From Owenia fusiformis (Eukaryota; Annelida; Polychaeta; Sabellida; Oweniidae): a stretch of DNA of 64,000 bases. The stretch spans positions 2,147,318 through 2,211,317 of the forward strand of contig CAIIXF020000012.1 in NCBI GenBank assembly GCA_903813345.2, read 5' to 3'. The translations under genes and the position numbers were made by a program. Below are positions 1 through 11,900 of the stretch, in pieces. The notes beneath the pieces were generated by a model, which saw only the letters and a program-made list of their open reading frames with translations, was not told where the DNA came from and searched no databases. Every line of letters starts with the position of its first letter. Within the stretch, counting starts at the first letter, position 1.

Positions 1-1640
1 GTGTCCCGGTGACTCTAAATTTCGTGTTAAATCCCCATAAATGTACATCTTTATTTCATTGAAATTCGGTATAGAAGAGTTAAATATCATGAAAGAATAT
101 GATACACGCTTACTTGAATGTAAAAGGCAATATACAAAGGACAAAACACAGATATACCGTTTAAGATTCACAAGCGTCCCCAAAACTTTCCAAGGAGGGG
201 AGGTCGACAATATCTAAAATTACAAAAACAAAAGACAGTCTCCATCAGCATAGTTTGAGCTTCAAATCTAGCCTTCTCCATCTCTTTAGACCAGGGGAGA
301 TTTTAGATAGTAGCTCTTCTGTCTTCTTCATCCGAGTCTCTTCTTCAGGACCAAGAACGAAATCCCCGGGGAAAGTCCCCATGGGGAACGTAACTCTTTT
401 TTAATTGACGCATACATGTAGCAAGGGGTGTGGTCGCCAACGCACAAGATAACAAGATAATATATCTACACCACTTGTCAACTACATAGCTCCATGAACA
501 ACGATCATGCAACAACATACTGGGTGAACTTTAGTTGGAAACCTTTGAAAAACCTAACTTTTAGTTCAAGATAACAATCCGTATGCATGATGTGTCTTAA
601 TATCAAGATTTAAAGAGGTGTTGAAACAAGGCAAGCTCCAATATTTTGGTTCCAGTTATGTAAATTAGGTCTGAGTTCAATATAGTACGGCTTCAACAGA
701 AGAAAGTTGACTTTACTTCATTTATTAAAGATTGCAAATGTATTGAACTGGATAGGAATAGAAAATTATAACAACCCCTTAATAGTGAAATATAAGAAAG
801 GCGTATTGCATTTTATTTTTGCTCCAAAAGGGCAAGATGACTGCGTGGCATTGTGGATACTTATTTGCGATGTACACACATCCAATGAAAAATATTCTAT
901 AAATATATCCCAATTTATTTATACACCAAAACCAATTGTGTACAATAACACGTCACAATAAATGTGGCTTTGGGGTATGTGATAATATTGATGGGGAAGT
1001 AGCGTTTTTCAAAGGAAATAAAGCTGATACATCATAATCTATATTGGTGGAACATCCTTGTTATGTTCCACTTACAAAGATTTTCCACTTGACAATTTTC
1101 TGTTTATTTTTTTACCTTTTCTACAATTAAATTAGTATTTGTTTCATTAGTTGGGTGTTCACCAAAGCTTGAGCTACCAACCATACGTCCGTGAATGCCG
1201 TGTTTCGTATAAAACGTCCTAGATGAAGAAAAGACAACCAGTGTTAACACACATTTCGGCCGTAAAACATAGTAAATCATTTATCATTACTTAATGTAAG
1301 AAAATGATTTATCAAAACTGTAAAAGAATCGGAATACATATCAATTGGCCGAAGAAATATTCTTATTCTTCGTAACAATGAGAACATGTAAAAATACATT
1401 ATTAGGTATCATTAGGTTCTCTTTTACCATTCTAAGTATCAAATTACATTTTTGAGTATTAAATAGAATTTACAATTAAATAATAATAATTAAATTATAT
1501 TTACTATTTATGATACTTTATAACTAATGACCTCGAGCAAGATTCAAGATTTTATTGGGTCTCAAACCAACCATTTGGTTTCTAAGCACCGTTCGTGCGA
1601 TCGACTACTGCTAGAAAACTTCCAATAGATGCAAAATTGT

Positions 1641-1723
1641 CATTCTGATACTCATAGCATCTTTCTGTTTCACCTGAAACAATACATCTCAGGGCTGAGA
1701 AGATTTGAGATGTCATGGTTTAT
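1641..1723. repeat. Dispersed hairpin repeat, copy 1
   Basis: This shares an ~75-80-bp sequence (ATTCTGATACTCATAGCATC...) with copies at 48538-48611 and 49622-49695, and more weakly near 43180-43230. The unit contains the inverted pair ACATCTCA/TGAGATGT with a 14-nt loop. It may be a MITE or SINE fragment; no family was identified. Confidence 0.8.
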
Positions 1724-3089
1724 TATGATATAAAATTGTATCCATGTGTGTAATGTTGGAAGTATGTACCGTAACAATTAATTGATATACTAAAAATAAA
1801 ATTTGGTAAACACATTATAAGCATTTTTATTTACATTTTATCAAATTACGTTCGTACTTTTTGTATTGAATGCGCGTCAAAACTGGCTACACTTAAATAA
1901 TATTTGTAAGTTTTAGATGTTGTGGCGACAATGAACAGACAAGAAATAATGGATATTTAAAATAACATCACAGCTAATATTTTAAGTGTGGTCATATTAC
2001 ACATGTTACAAGAAACTGCAAAAGCACAGTTAAAATAACATCCGGGCTTTCCGAGAGGTACATACTTTTTTAATAAGATTTTATTTGAATTTAATAAACC
2101 AGAAAACGTACCATTCAATAATTGACGCCGTAGATCCTTGCGTCCTCGACAAACCATTAAGACCAAACATGTCACATTTTTTTATTTGTATTGTTACATC
2201 AGTGATTTGCCTGAATATCCAATATTGCACATTCGCTTTTATAGTATTGCATCCTTTTTGACATAACACTGTGCAAGTTGTCGCAATAGCCGATCATTGT
2301 TGTATATCTATTGTTGTATTACAGACATTTAGACTTCTAGGAGCTTATCGTGCGATATTGTTACATAGTGTTACAATAGCGTTAACATGCTTATAACAAT
2401 GCGGGGTAGATGCAATGATTGACACCTGTCAATCAAGTTAATAGGAAACGCAGTGGTCTGTTTGGAGAACACACCCAGACATACAAGCAAATATAGACTC
2501 TGTATCAGCCAGCTACAATAAATGCTTGATATAACATTTACAAATCAATTAGCCTGTTATACCTGGGATCCTAGGTTATACTAAATCAGCGACTTAAAAG
2601 AGGCGTCCTTCGAGATAAGGTATATAAGGGTACCAGAATCCTAGGTGTAAGTTAGAGACCCAAATAGCATAGGTGTGTGTTAAGGTCTAACGAGGTTAGG
2701 TATACAGTCCCACAAAACGTGAGGCAAATGGTCGTTTATACATTCTGTATCAGAGTCTCACTTCATTTAAAACTTTTGATTGTATTCCAATGGATGGTAC
2801 AGGCTATGGATCATACTATAGACTCTGAATAAGGTATAAGAAATTCAGGCACCTCCGATACCTCCCCCCTCCTTCTCATCCCTTAATTATGCTGCCTTTT
2901 TGAGTTTCATCCAAAGAATAAAATTCTTCAATAAAAGTTATAAAAATTCATATACCCCCATAATCTCACTCACCAATTTATATAATTATGCTGCTTTTTT
3001 GAGTCTCTTATGATAGTAAATAGAAATCAATCAAAAAAGCCACATATTGATTAGACATTGGGTCGTGATATAACCGACCAACCAATACT

Positions 3090-3131
3090 TACGCCTCTAT
3101 CCATAAGTTTGACGGGAAGTTTGATAACCGA
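3090..3131. mobile_element. Solo end of Tc1/mariner-like MITE
   Basis: TA followed by CGCCTCTATCCATAAGTTTG, matching the termini of the elements at 5477-5744 and 44126-44313. No opposite end was found nearby. Confidence 0.5.
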
Positions 3132-4047
3132 AAGTTTTTATCGGATAGCATATCGAACCCTGTCGTTCTGTTTCTGAATCACAATATTTTGATTGAGTTT
3201 TCATATTTGACCTTAATTATTTGACCCCGGAATTTGACCTTTCACGTGATACTCCATCGTGACCTTGGTTGACCTCTATGTGCCCTGTATCAGTTGCTTT
3301 CCAAGTATCCTATACTTTAATTTTTAATAAGTTATAATGATGTCTGTCCTAGGAGTCTGACAGACGGATTGAGCCAGACAGACATGCATAACTTTCAAGA
3401 AAGAAGTTATACTGTAATGGTAATTTGGCGTGACGGTCTTATCTTTTTGAACTTTTGAACGTTTATGTAAATACGCATGATTAATGCATGATTTATTGTA
3501 ATTAAAACAATTAGTCATATTATGTGTCTCTAGATATCTAATACCTCACATTTGATCTTTGGCAACCATACGCCGGTCGTAGCTTCCCAAAATCGAGACA
3601 AATATGCAGCATGAGATATAGGGATAAGCAGTACGATGTAGATTTTCTGAATCGATTTTGGATCTATGGCCGACGTACGACCGCCGTAGAGCAAATATAG
3701 CCGAGGCTTAAATCATTAATACGTGCAAACTTGATCTTCATCCTAGGTACACTCAACGTCATAAGTTTGCGACTCAATGCTTAAAAATACTGATGATTTT
3801 ATTAGATTACTCTGTTTAAAACTTTTGAAAAACAAAACTATTCCTTTGGCCAGAATTTTTGTATATAATTATGGGTAGACTTTGTTTTTATAAATTGTCA
3901 AGATTATCACCTAATCAAATCACAAGGCCTATTTATCCTACATTTGATTGTGACGACAATACTAAGTGACGAAGAGTTCAAAATAAGTTCAACATTCTTT
4001 TATGTGTTACAGTTTTGGGTAACAACCGATGTTATTTGCTTTTGTAA

Positions 4048-4112
4048 ATCACCAATATTATCACCAATATTATCACCGATATTATCACCAATATTATCAC
4101 CAATATTATCAC
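4048..4112. repeat. 12-bp minisatellite, five copies
   Basis: ATCACCAATATT is repeated five times from 4048 to 4107 (the third copy has G for A), plus a partial copy. It produces the spurious repetitive reading frames over 3944-4289. Confidence 0.95.
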
Positions 4113-4632
4113 TTATGTTCAGTTATGCTGAAAACAAATGTAATATTATCGTGTCACCTTATTGTACCATTAAAAAGAAATAAAAGAAATGGGTACATTT
4201 TGGAGTATGATACTCCGACGCCGTTTTTAATACCTTTTTCTCTTAGCGTTGTTGGACTTCAAACAGAAGTTACAGTTACACGCAAATGATATATCCATTG
4301 TATGGAGTAAGTAATTTTCTTTGGTATAGCGAAACATATGAGTAAAAAATTAATTGTGTGGGTTTTTTAGTGTTTCTATGCAAAATAGCACGTTCTGTCA
4401 CAGCGGACAAATTTTTCGATACCAGCCTGTGATTCAGGACCATCACGAAATATCATGGCCTTCTTTTTGTTCCTTTCATATTTCTTGCTGAAAAACAGAG
4501 AGAAGTGATGCCTATCAGGATGATTCAGAATGTTGGCTTTGGTTTATTCAGAACGATTTATTTCTGAATATGTTTGAATTTTCCTTATAACGACAAGAAA
4601 TGTTAGAGGCGGAGTCACTGATAGGAACTTAA

Positions 4633-5356
4633 AAAGACCACGTGCAGTATGGCAAGTGATTTTAGAGGGTCATATCTTTCACAATGAGTACTTTCTGGGC
4701 ATAAATACAAGGTTTTTTATTAAAACAATATGTTTTCTTTCAAGTGAAGTACCCATGATAATAAAAATATCAATCGAACAATTCGAAAAATTTTGAATAG
4801 GGACCCCATGTCAACATTTTTTCAAAATATTGAACCTATTTACTCAAAAGAGGATCTCCCTTTTCTGATTTTTATTGCATGAAAAGATAATTCAACAAGG
4901 GGTCTAAAACATCTTGAAAAATATAATTGCATTGAAAGTCTAGTTTTGAGGATATCAATTTTCGATGACCAAAATGATGCTGAAAACAATGGATAGCACG
5001 AGTTTTCCCTATGGGAAAATAACATGGGATATGTGGTTTTTAACTTTAACGCATTTCAATACGCATCCCCTTTTCAGAAATTGTTCATATAGGTTAGAAG
5101 AAACTTTTTATATGTTTAAATTGAGAAAAGCAAGATCCTCTTTTTAGAAAATAAGCCTAACATTTTTTTTTAAATGCCAGGGTGGGGCCCTAATCCATAA
5201 TTTTTCTGAGAGTTGGATTGATATTTTACTATCATGGGGACTTCACTTGAAAGAAAACATATTGTTTCAATAAAAACCATTGTTTTTATGGCCAGAAAGT
5301 ACTCATGGTGAAAGATATGACTGTCTAAAATCACTTGCCATACTGCACGTGGTCCT
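4633..5356. mobile_element. ~720-bp imperfect palindrome (foldback element)
   Basis: The left half from 4633 (ACCACGTGCAGTATGGCAAG) is matched in reverse by the right half ending near 5356. Collinear inverted blocks continue inward (CAATATGTTTTCTTTCAAGT; AAGAGGATCT) almost to the centre near 4995. Opposite-strand ORFs in the two arms end in similar peptides (KIRKGRSSF and KLRKARSSF), which confirms the symmetry. The remainder is non-coding. It looks like a foldback transposon or an old inverted duplication. Confidence 0.8.
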
Positions 5357-5476
5357 TTGTGAGGAAATTTTAAATTGGTAAGGCACTTTGAGGAAGTATC
5401 ATAAAACTTCATTTCTACCGTTTCTGTGAGTATATGATGGGTTCGACAATTTTCATATTTTCATGTAATTATATCA

Positions 5477-5744
5477 TACACTCCCCTTCATAAGTTTACC
5501 AACCGGAGGTCCTATTTTGAATCACTTATCCAACCCTGTTCATCTTAGCCGATTTAAAAGATATCCTGCGCGTAGAGTCTAGTTATAAAGACGAAGCAGA
5601 GTCGAACGAATGCAAAGGGTATTTAAAAGATTTTATCAAAGTCATACTTTCCAAACTTTTGTTATTAAAGATTTACAAACAGACAGACTTTGATATGCTT
5701 TCCCATGAAAACTTCCGGTTATCAAACTTGTGGAGGGGAGTGTA
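5477..5744. mobile_element. Tc1/mariner-like MITE with TA target duplication
   Basis: 34-bp imperfect terminal inverted repeats (about 28 of 34 match) start CACTCCCCTTCATAAGTTT at 5479 and end with the complement at 5742. TA lies at both ends (5477-5478, 5743-5744). The AAGTTTG core is typical of Tc1-like termini. A smaller hAT-like MITE (5561-5621) is inserted inside. No transposase is present. Confidence 0.75.
5561..5621 (-). mobile_element. hAT-like MITE, nested copy
   Basis: 61-bp element with termini ATATCCTGCGCG and GCAAAGGGTA, flanked by a perfect 8-bp direct repeat TTTAAAAG (5553-5560 and 5622-5629). It belongs to the same family as 6372-6451, in the opposite orientation, and is inserted within the 5477-5744 MITE. 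Confidence 0.8.
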
Positions 5745-5756
5745 ATTTGTTATATA

Positions 5757-5855
5757 TTGTTTATGTAAATTGTAAAGATTATCACCTAATCAATTCATAC
5801 GAGACCAGTCACCTAATAATCCTTTTAAATTGTGACGACAATACTATGTTGAATA
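5757..5855. repeat. Diverged direct repeat of 3890-3975
   Basis: GATTATCACCTAATCAA and TGTGACGACAATACTA occur in the same order at 3902-3965 and 5777-5845, with variable spacing. They mark an old ~80-bp dispersed repeat or duplicated transposon fragment. Confidence 0.6.
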
Positions 5856-6371
5856 CCCAGGGCATCCTTGCTGCAAGGGTATTGTCAAGTATATATTCAG
5901 TTTAACTTATAACGACCAAAACGATTCAAAAGTCGAGGTAATTTTTGAATCGGCGAGGCCAAACGAAAATGGCCCAAAATAGCCCTTAGGTTTTTTTTAT
6001 CTTCCATCGATGAAGAGTTATCTTTCAAAGTAGTGTTTTACACCATAGCATATTTTGCATCGATGATGTAAATCATAATATGGTTGACGTGGTATTGAAC
6101 TCCATTTATAGATTGAGGAAAAACAACCAAATATAGCATGGACCATCCTGGTGTCCACGAGAGAATAGTCTCTCTCGGTCGGTCAGAATGAATATATAAA
6201 GTATATAGGCCTCGTGGTATTTTTTGTGTATTTTACTATATTGTGACATTCATCTGTTCAGGAGACGAAAATACCTTCGAGGCTCTTCATCCCAGGATTT
6301 TTTTTAGACCAGGCTATTTTCGAGAAAGGAGATACATATCTTACTATCTTGCATTGTTTCATTCATGTGTA

Positions 6372-6451
6372 TACCCTTTGCATTCGTTCGACTTCACTTC
6401 TTAAAAGAGAGCTTCGTCTTCGTTTATAACTAGACTCTGCGCGCAAGGTAT
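6372..6451 (+). mobile_element. hAT-like MITE with perfect 8-bp target duplication
   Basis: 80-bp element from TACCCTTTGC to GCGCAAGGTAT, flanked by CATGTGTA on both sides (6364-6371 and 6452-6459). Relatives lie at 5561-5621, 42630-42667, 57903-57989 and, as a partial copy, near 58800. The 8-bp duplication is characteristic of hAT transposons. Confidence 0.82.
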
Positions 6452-6776
6452 CATGTGTAAAGTTTAAGATTTATTTCTAAATATACGTCATCGCTTGTGT
6501 TTCACCTATTCTTCATACTAATGCCCAAATCACGTGACTCTAAAAGTGATATATGATTGGTTAAATCTTTAGTAGAAGAAGATTAAATATGGGTCCAAAT
6601 TTTGATTTTTGATTTCAATTATCTACACTATTGGTATTGGTATAAAGAGAGATGGCATAACGGTTGAAAGTGTGACAGAAAACAGTCAAACTAGTCTATT
6701 TTAAACATATATTCAATTTCTGAAAATGGACTTAAATAACAAACACAACTCCATTGCTTGTATTTACTATTCTTAA

Positions 6777-7782
6777 TTTATTAATTAACTTAATATTCAG
6801 TTTTATCACGATCAGGTCGTCCAATCCATTTATATGTTTCAAGTAGGCGTTTATGGTAAAGACATAATAGTTATGAATAGAGGTAAAAATGTAGAGAACA
6901 TACGTGTTAATATCAGTTCAGATGAGATGGAACATTAAACAATTTAACATAATTGTATTACATAACAAAAAATAAACAATCGACCAAGTCCAAGTAAGTT
7001 TCCATAGTAACGATTTCAAGTATATTAACTAACAATATAAATACGAAAGAAATATGAGAATAAGTTATGAATAAATATACAATCTCGCTAATAGATGTCA
7101 TGATAGTCATTCTTTCTACATTTTAAGAAGCAACGGAGCTAGCTTATCGTGAATATCATATTAGTATCTAACATTCAACAGACATCTTTATAACAAAGTA
7201 ACTATTTTAATAGTAAATGCGTACATACAATATGTATGTACTTATTACATTAGAATAACCAACTGATATAAAATGTTAAACCTGGCATCATAAATTCTAT
7301 CTCCTAATAAGTGTATGTAATGATGTAAAAGGTTTTCACAAATGCGTTTAAAGTATTGCAAATGTCACTTCTCATTTATGATTTTTAGACCATTCAAGTG
7401 TAAAATTTAGCAATGATATTTGCACAGAGTAATATTTGTTAAATATGCATCTCTTTCTTACTAATTTTAAATAAATTAACAATTAAAAGGTATATATTAC
7501 ATGGTCCTACATATTATAGTGGCTGATTTGAGATTTGGATCCATAGGGCCAAAATTACACCTGAACCCTGTATTGGGGTTTAACTATAAAGTAAGACATA
7601 ATCTTACATAGAAAATATATACAGATATTAGTATAATTTACATAACACTATATCGATTTATATACATTACACTGTGTACATATATACAAAAAAACTATAT
7701 CTATCCGTCTGAAAGATAGTTTGGACTAGAATTGAAAGCACCTATACATAATTTGTAAAACTTAATCAACAACTGAGGTGAA
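6777..7782 (-). other. Probable 3' UTR of Tbx2/3 with candidate poly(A) signals
   Basis: This is non-coding, very AT-rich sequence after the TAG stop. On the minus strand there is ATTAAA at 7211-7206 and AATAAA at 6782-6777, which would give 3' UTRs of about 0.6 or 1.0 kb. Three copies of UGUAUAUA (Pumilio-type UGUANAUA) lie at 7688-7681, 7666-7659 and 7623-7616. A short palindrome (GTACATAC...GTATGTAC) lies near 7223-7243. The true end needs transcript data. Confidence 0.45.
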
Positions 7783-8942
7783 CTATTTTTCGTGTGCCAT
7801 ACGAGGTCGTCTATCGAGACCGTTCACCATGAGTTCAATATGGCGCAATTGGCTAGCGGTGGAGTGAGTTGGGGGTAAATTGGGGCTTATTCTGCTTGGA
7901 GAATTTGGGTTGGTTGCAACTGGAGGAGAATGCAAGGAATGGAGGCTGTTGGGAGAGCCGGGACTAGAGGCACTTAGCCGCCTTGATGCACCGCCATGCA
8001 CGATCCTGCCATTGTTACCAGAGGCAGCTAGGGGAGTACTAGTGGTCACCATGGTTGTTTTTGTATGTGGGAGGCCGTATGGATTGAATCTATTGGCACT
8101 ATTCCGTGAGGCTAGAAGCTGCGACATGTGACCGTTATGCATATGTGCAGCGGAAACATTTTCTAAAGAATGGGGGAGGGAATAATTTTGATGTAACAAT
8201 GGATGCAGTGCTGCCATCTGGCTACTGAGAAGGAAATTAGGGTGAATTGAGTTTCCTGAGCTGTGGCTGACGGTTGCTAGGTGACCCATATCAGCACCGG
8301 GGTGTGGAAGGAATGGCAAAGGTAGTGAGGTTTGAGGCATACCCGCTAAAGCATTTTGACCCAGCATCATATGCCCCATATGGAACGGTAAACTGGGACT
8401 TGCACCATAAAGTCCATTTTGATAAAGATAGGAGAACATTGGGTGATTTAATGAGGGTTGTATGACTGTTACATTGGGAGGACTAGTGTGTTCTTTTGAT
8501 CCTCGACTAGTATCTGGTCTTATTGCTGTTCTAGAATCATCCTTATGATCTCTAACAGTGTCCAATTTATCTTTATCATTGCCTGTTGTTTCCGAATGTT
8601 CTGAACTAGATCGCTTTCTTTCATGGCTTTCAACTGTAGTATTTGACATTATTGTTTGTCTTCCTTGACTGTGGCTAAGATCTGCCATTGTCGGAAAATG
8701 TTCGATAATAGGGGTGTGTAGATGTCTAATTTCTGCAGATTTCGAGGGACTAGTTATAGAGGGAGATTTGGCTGGTACTGAGGGGCTATTGTCATTGTCT
8801 TTTTCAGTGTTCTCTTTAGCGTTATCAACATCGTCATCATTGTTCCTGACGTCATCAGATGTGTCCTCAATTATACTTTTGATGCTGTAATTACTATGGC
8901 TACGCTGAGTTGTTGCAGTTTTTTCACTAGATTCATTTTCGT
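7783..8942 (-). CDS. Tbx2/3: Tbx2/3 exon 6: C-terminal regulatory region
   Basis: The terminal coding exon has acceptor TGATTTCAG before 8942 and stop TAG at 7785-7783, and encodes about 386 residues. It is low in complexity at first (Ser/Asp/Lys-rich). It then carries blocks alignable to vertebrate TBX2/3 C-termini: [45 protein letters not shown]...TTSTPLAAS, a Ser/Pro-rich stretch, and the terminal [18 protein letters not shown]. In vertebrates this part of the protein carries repression activity; the same role here is inferred from homology. No frameshift or internal stop was seen. Confidence 0.95.
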
Positions 8943-11900
8943 CTGAAATCAAAAAATACGAAGTAATTTTAATACGGAGCTTTTAATGCCGAAGCCTCAA
9001 TGATTAAAGGGCGGTCGAATCATCGAGGGTCTCTTGTCTTTAAGGAAGTAAATCAACCGAAATTAAGTTTACAAGATCATTTTAGTCTATTGTCGTTCAC
9101 TTGGCGGATTGATACATATTCAATAGTTCTTACGGGTTGAAGTGGCCATAATAACACGAGTGGGACATTTGAATAGTTCCTAAAATAAGCTCAACCTAGT
9201 CCAATTATACGGGAATTAGGTATAAAACTTTTGACGCCAATCTTTGCTAAACGTTGTCTGAATTTGCCACTTGATAGATGACATACAGAATAGACATTAT
9301 TAGAGAACGTATCCCAGTTTAATTACCTTTGATTGGCGGAGTAATATGTGGAGTTATTTGTGGAACGTTTATTGGAGTTGACATCACTTCGGGCGGATTG
9401 CTTTCCTCTGGTCTGTCATCCACACATATTTCCATATCTTCTTCATCGTCACTATTGTCATTTTCACTGTCATGGATATCACTGTGGTCGTCATGGTTAC
9501 TGTTGTCATGGTAGTCACTACACCCTGGCGACATACTGGGGCCGGATTTTCCGTCAGAACTGGCTACAGATTGTGCGTTGCTCGATGGCCCGAGTATAAG
9601 ACGTCTGCAAATAGAAAATCGGCATTCATTAAAAAGTGTGCTTGATTACCATAAACGGACCGCATAAACAATTTGAAATTATTACAGATGAATTTGTAGT
9701 TTGTTGTTTAAAAGGTTAAAACGACAGACCTCCATCCAGACAGAAGGTGAATCAAATTCCATGTCTTAGCCTTAATGTTCCCTAATCCGTCTATTGAGAA
9801 CAATAAACATCAAAGTCGAATTTAGTGATAAATGCAAACTAGAATCACGAAGCAAATCAACAAACAAACTTTTACAAAGACTACTAATACGGTAAAACTC
9901 TCAAGTGGTAAACCTATCCAAGTTTGTGTACAAATCTCTGAGTATTGGCGACTTCCACAGATCCGAATACTTTGGCCTTCCCTTGCCAAATCTACCCAAA
10001 GTAGGTGGTCAATCTGTGTACAATACCATCAATACTGACCGAACTAATGTGATGATTTCAATATTGTGAAAAATTCCCGGGGTTCTGTTTTATTAATTTA
10101 TTTACTCTGTAATATGGTCTTATTACGATTTCACGATTTAAAATGCAAGGGAATGAGTGACTCTCTCTAGTAAACTATTATAATTGTAATCCTATAAACA
10201 TACTTTACAACAAAAACTTTTCACAAAGTCAACCCCTTTAATATAGTAGTTCAGTGTAAAATGTCAACCATTTACAGAAGCTGACTGTCGCCTCGGGGCA
10301 ATCCATCTGTGTACTATAAAGTATATATTCTGTCGAGGGTTATTGTTTTTAGTAAAGTATTTGATCGAACACATTCTAAGAGTTAGAGCACATTTTCAAG
10401 AGTTTTGGTATTAAATATCCGCCAATAGAAAGCAACCTTCGATACCTAGCTAAAAGAATAACATTTATGTTAAGTATTAGGCGAAATGTCTATGATTTCT
10501 GACAGGCTTGGATTTCAAGTTAAAGACGGTGTAAACTATAAACTTTGATTTCTATGTTGTTGTTAAATCATCGGCGACGTTTTAGAAATTATTGCCTCGT
10601 TATTGCAAAATCTCTCAAAGATGTTGCGTTATTTTAAGAATGTGGTTAAAACGTCGTTTGATAAAATGCCCAAAATCAGAGAGATTTTCTTAGGCTTATT
10701 CGTCACACGAAGTTAAGAAAGATATCAAATTTCCAAGATAGGCTATATCCTTATGCGATTCTTTTAAATCCCTGTTAAGATTCAATTGAATTAACGTCAA
10801 AATTGTGTTTTTCCAGACACCACACTTGACGGTAATTCTCGTTGATTTACGCTTAAGGTACGAGTGCTCATAAAGGCTATAGATTTATTTTACAAATTGA
10901 TAAATTCGTTATAAGCTCGTAAATCGCATTTGAGACTAAGTCGTTAGACGCCAGGAATCTCTAAAAACCTCTAATTTCATTCATTTTTGCTCTTTTCAAC
11001 ATTTGGCTAATATCATCAGTGATCCTTTCTTAGTTCATTTGCGGCCATATTGAAACGTCATCGAAATTGACACTATTTTCGGGAAATATTACTCCGCGGT
11101 GATTGCTTATTATCCTCTTCATTCATCTTTCAATAGGCATCTCTAATTTATTTGTCCAATTAGGATATTACACAACAATTGTTAATACGACAAAAGTGTT
11201 ACCCTTATTGAAGGTTAGAGGTAATTACAGACCACGGTGTTTAAGTGAATGGTAAATGGTCAACAGGGACAAAAAATCCTAATCGCAATCGTATTAGCGC
11301 AAGAAAACAAGCAATTGTACAGAAAAGGCTCTCGTGATGTAATGTTATTACTCGATCTGAATTCACGAAATAAGCTAAGAGCTCAACTACTACTTGACTT
11401 TTCGAGTGGTCCAATGAAATGACAATCGCGTTAGTTGGGTACAATGAAAGCTTGCGTTCTTATGAAGTGTCTGGATTACCATTTTCCATGGCGGTGGTTA
11501 TACGATATGCTCGTAATAGAGCAATCACGGCCAAAAAGATAGTGTTTTGAACAAAATATAAATAGAACTAATGATTGACAATCTATTATTAGGATCGATA
11601 TATGATCATTGTAATTATTCAACTGGCCACGTTGTTTCTGCTTTGCTAACATTATTTACTTAAAGTATGTTTGTAAACGATTCACTATCATTGAAATGTC
11701 TGGAGGTACTGTGCAATGTGGTTGAACATGTTCACAAATATGGTATACATATTGATCGTAGAGTTGATATCTACATCCGCATCAAAAATATGTATTTTAA
11801 TAATAAACTTACTTTTTCTCACGTTTCCCTGTCCCAGTGTCTCTAAATCCTTTGGCAAATGGGTTGTAGTCAATTTTCAATTGGGTCACCTAAAAATAAA

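Larger units (their letters stand above)
1..3890. other. Non-coding flank 3' of the gene
   Basis: AT-rich DNA with only short chance ORFs. It contains a hairpin-repeat copy (about 1641-1723), a solo end of the Tc1-like MITE family (3090-3131) and a GC-richer patch with GGCCGACGTACGACCGCC near 3669. Two short ATTATGCTGC-TTTTTGAGT direct repeats lie near 2887 and 2986. No exon was recognised. Confidence 0.6.

Noticed and set aside
7880-8465. Plus-strand ORFs opposite exon 6
   Set aside because: These are antisense shadows of the Tbx2/3 C-terminal coding exon.
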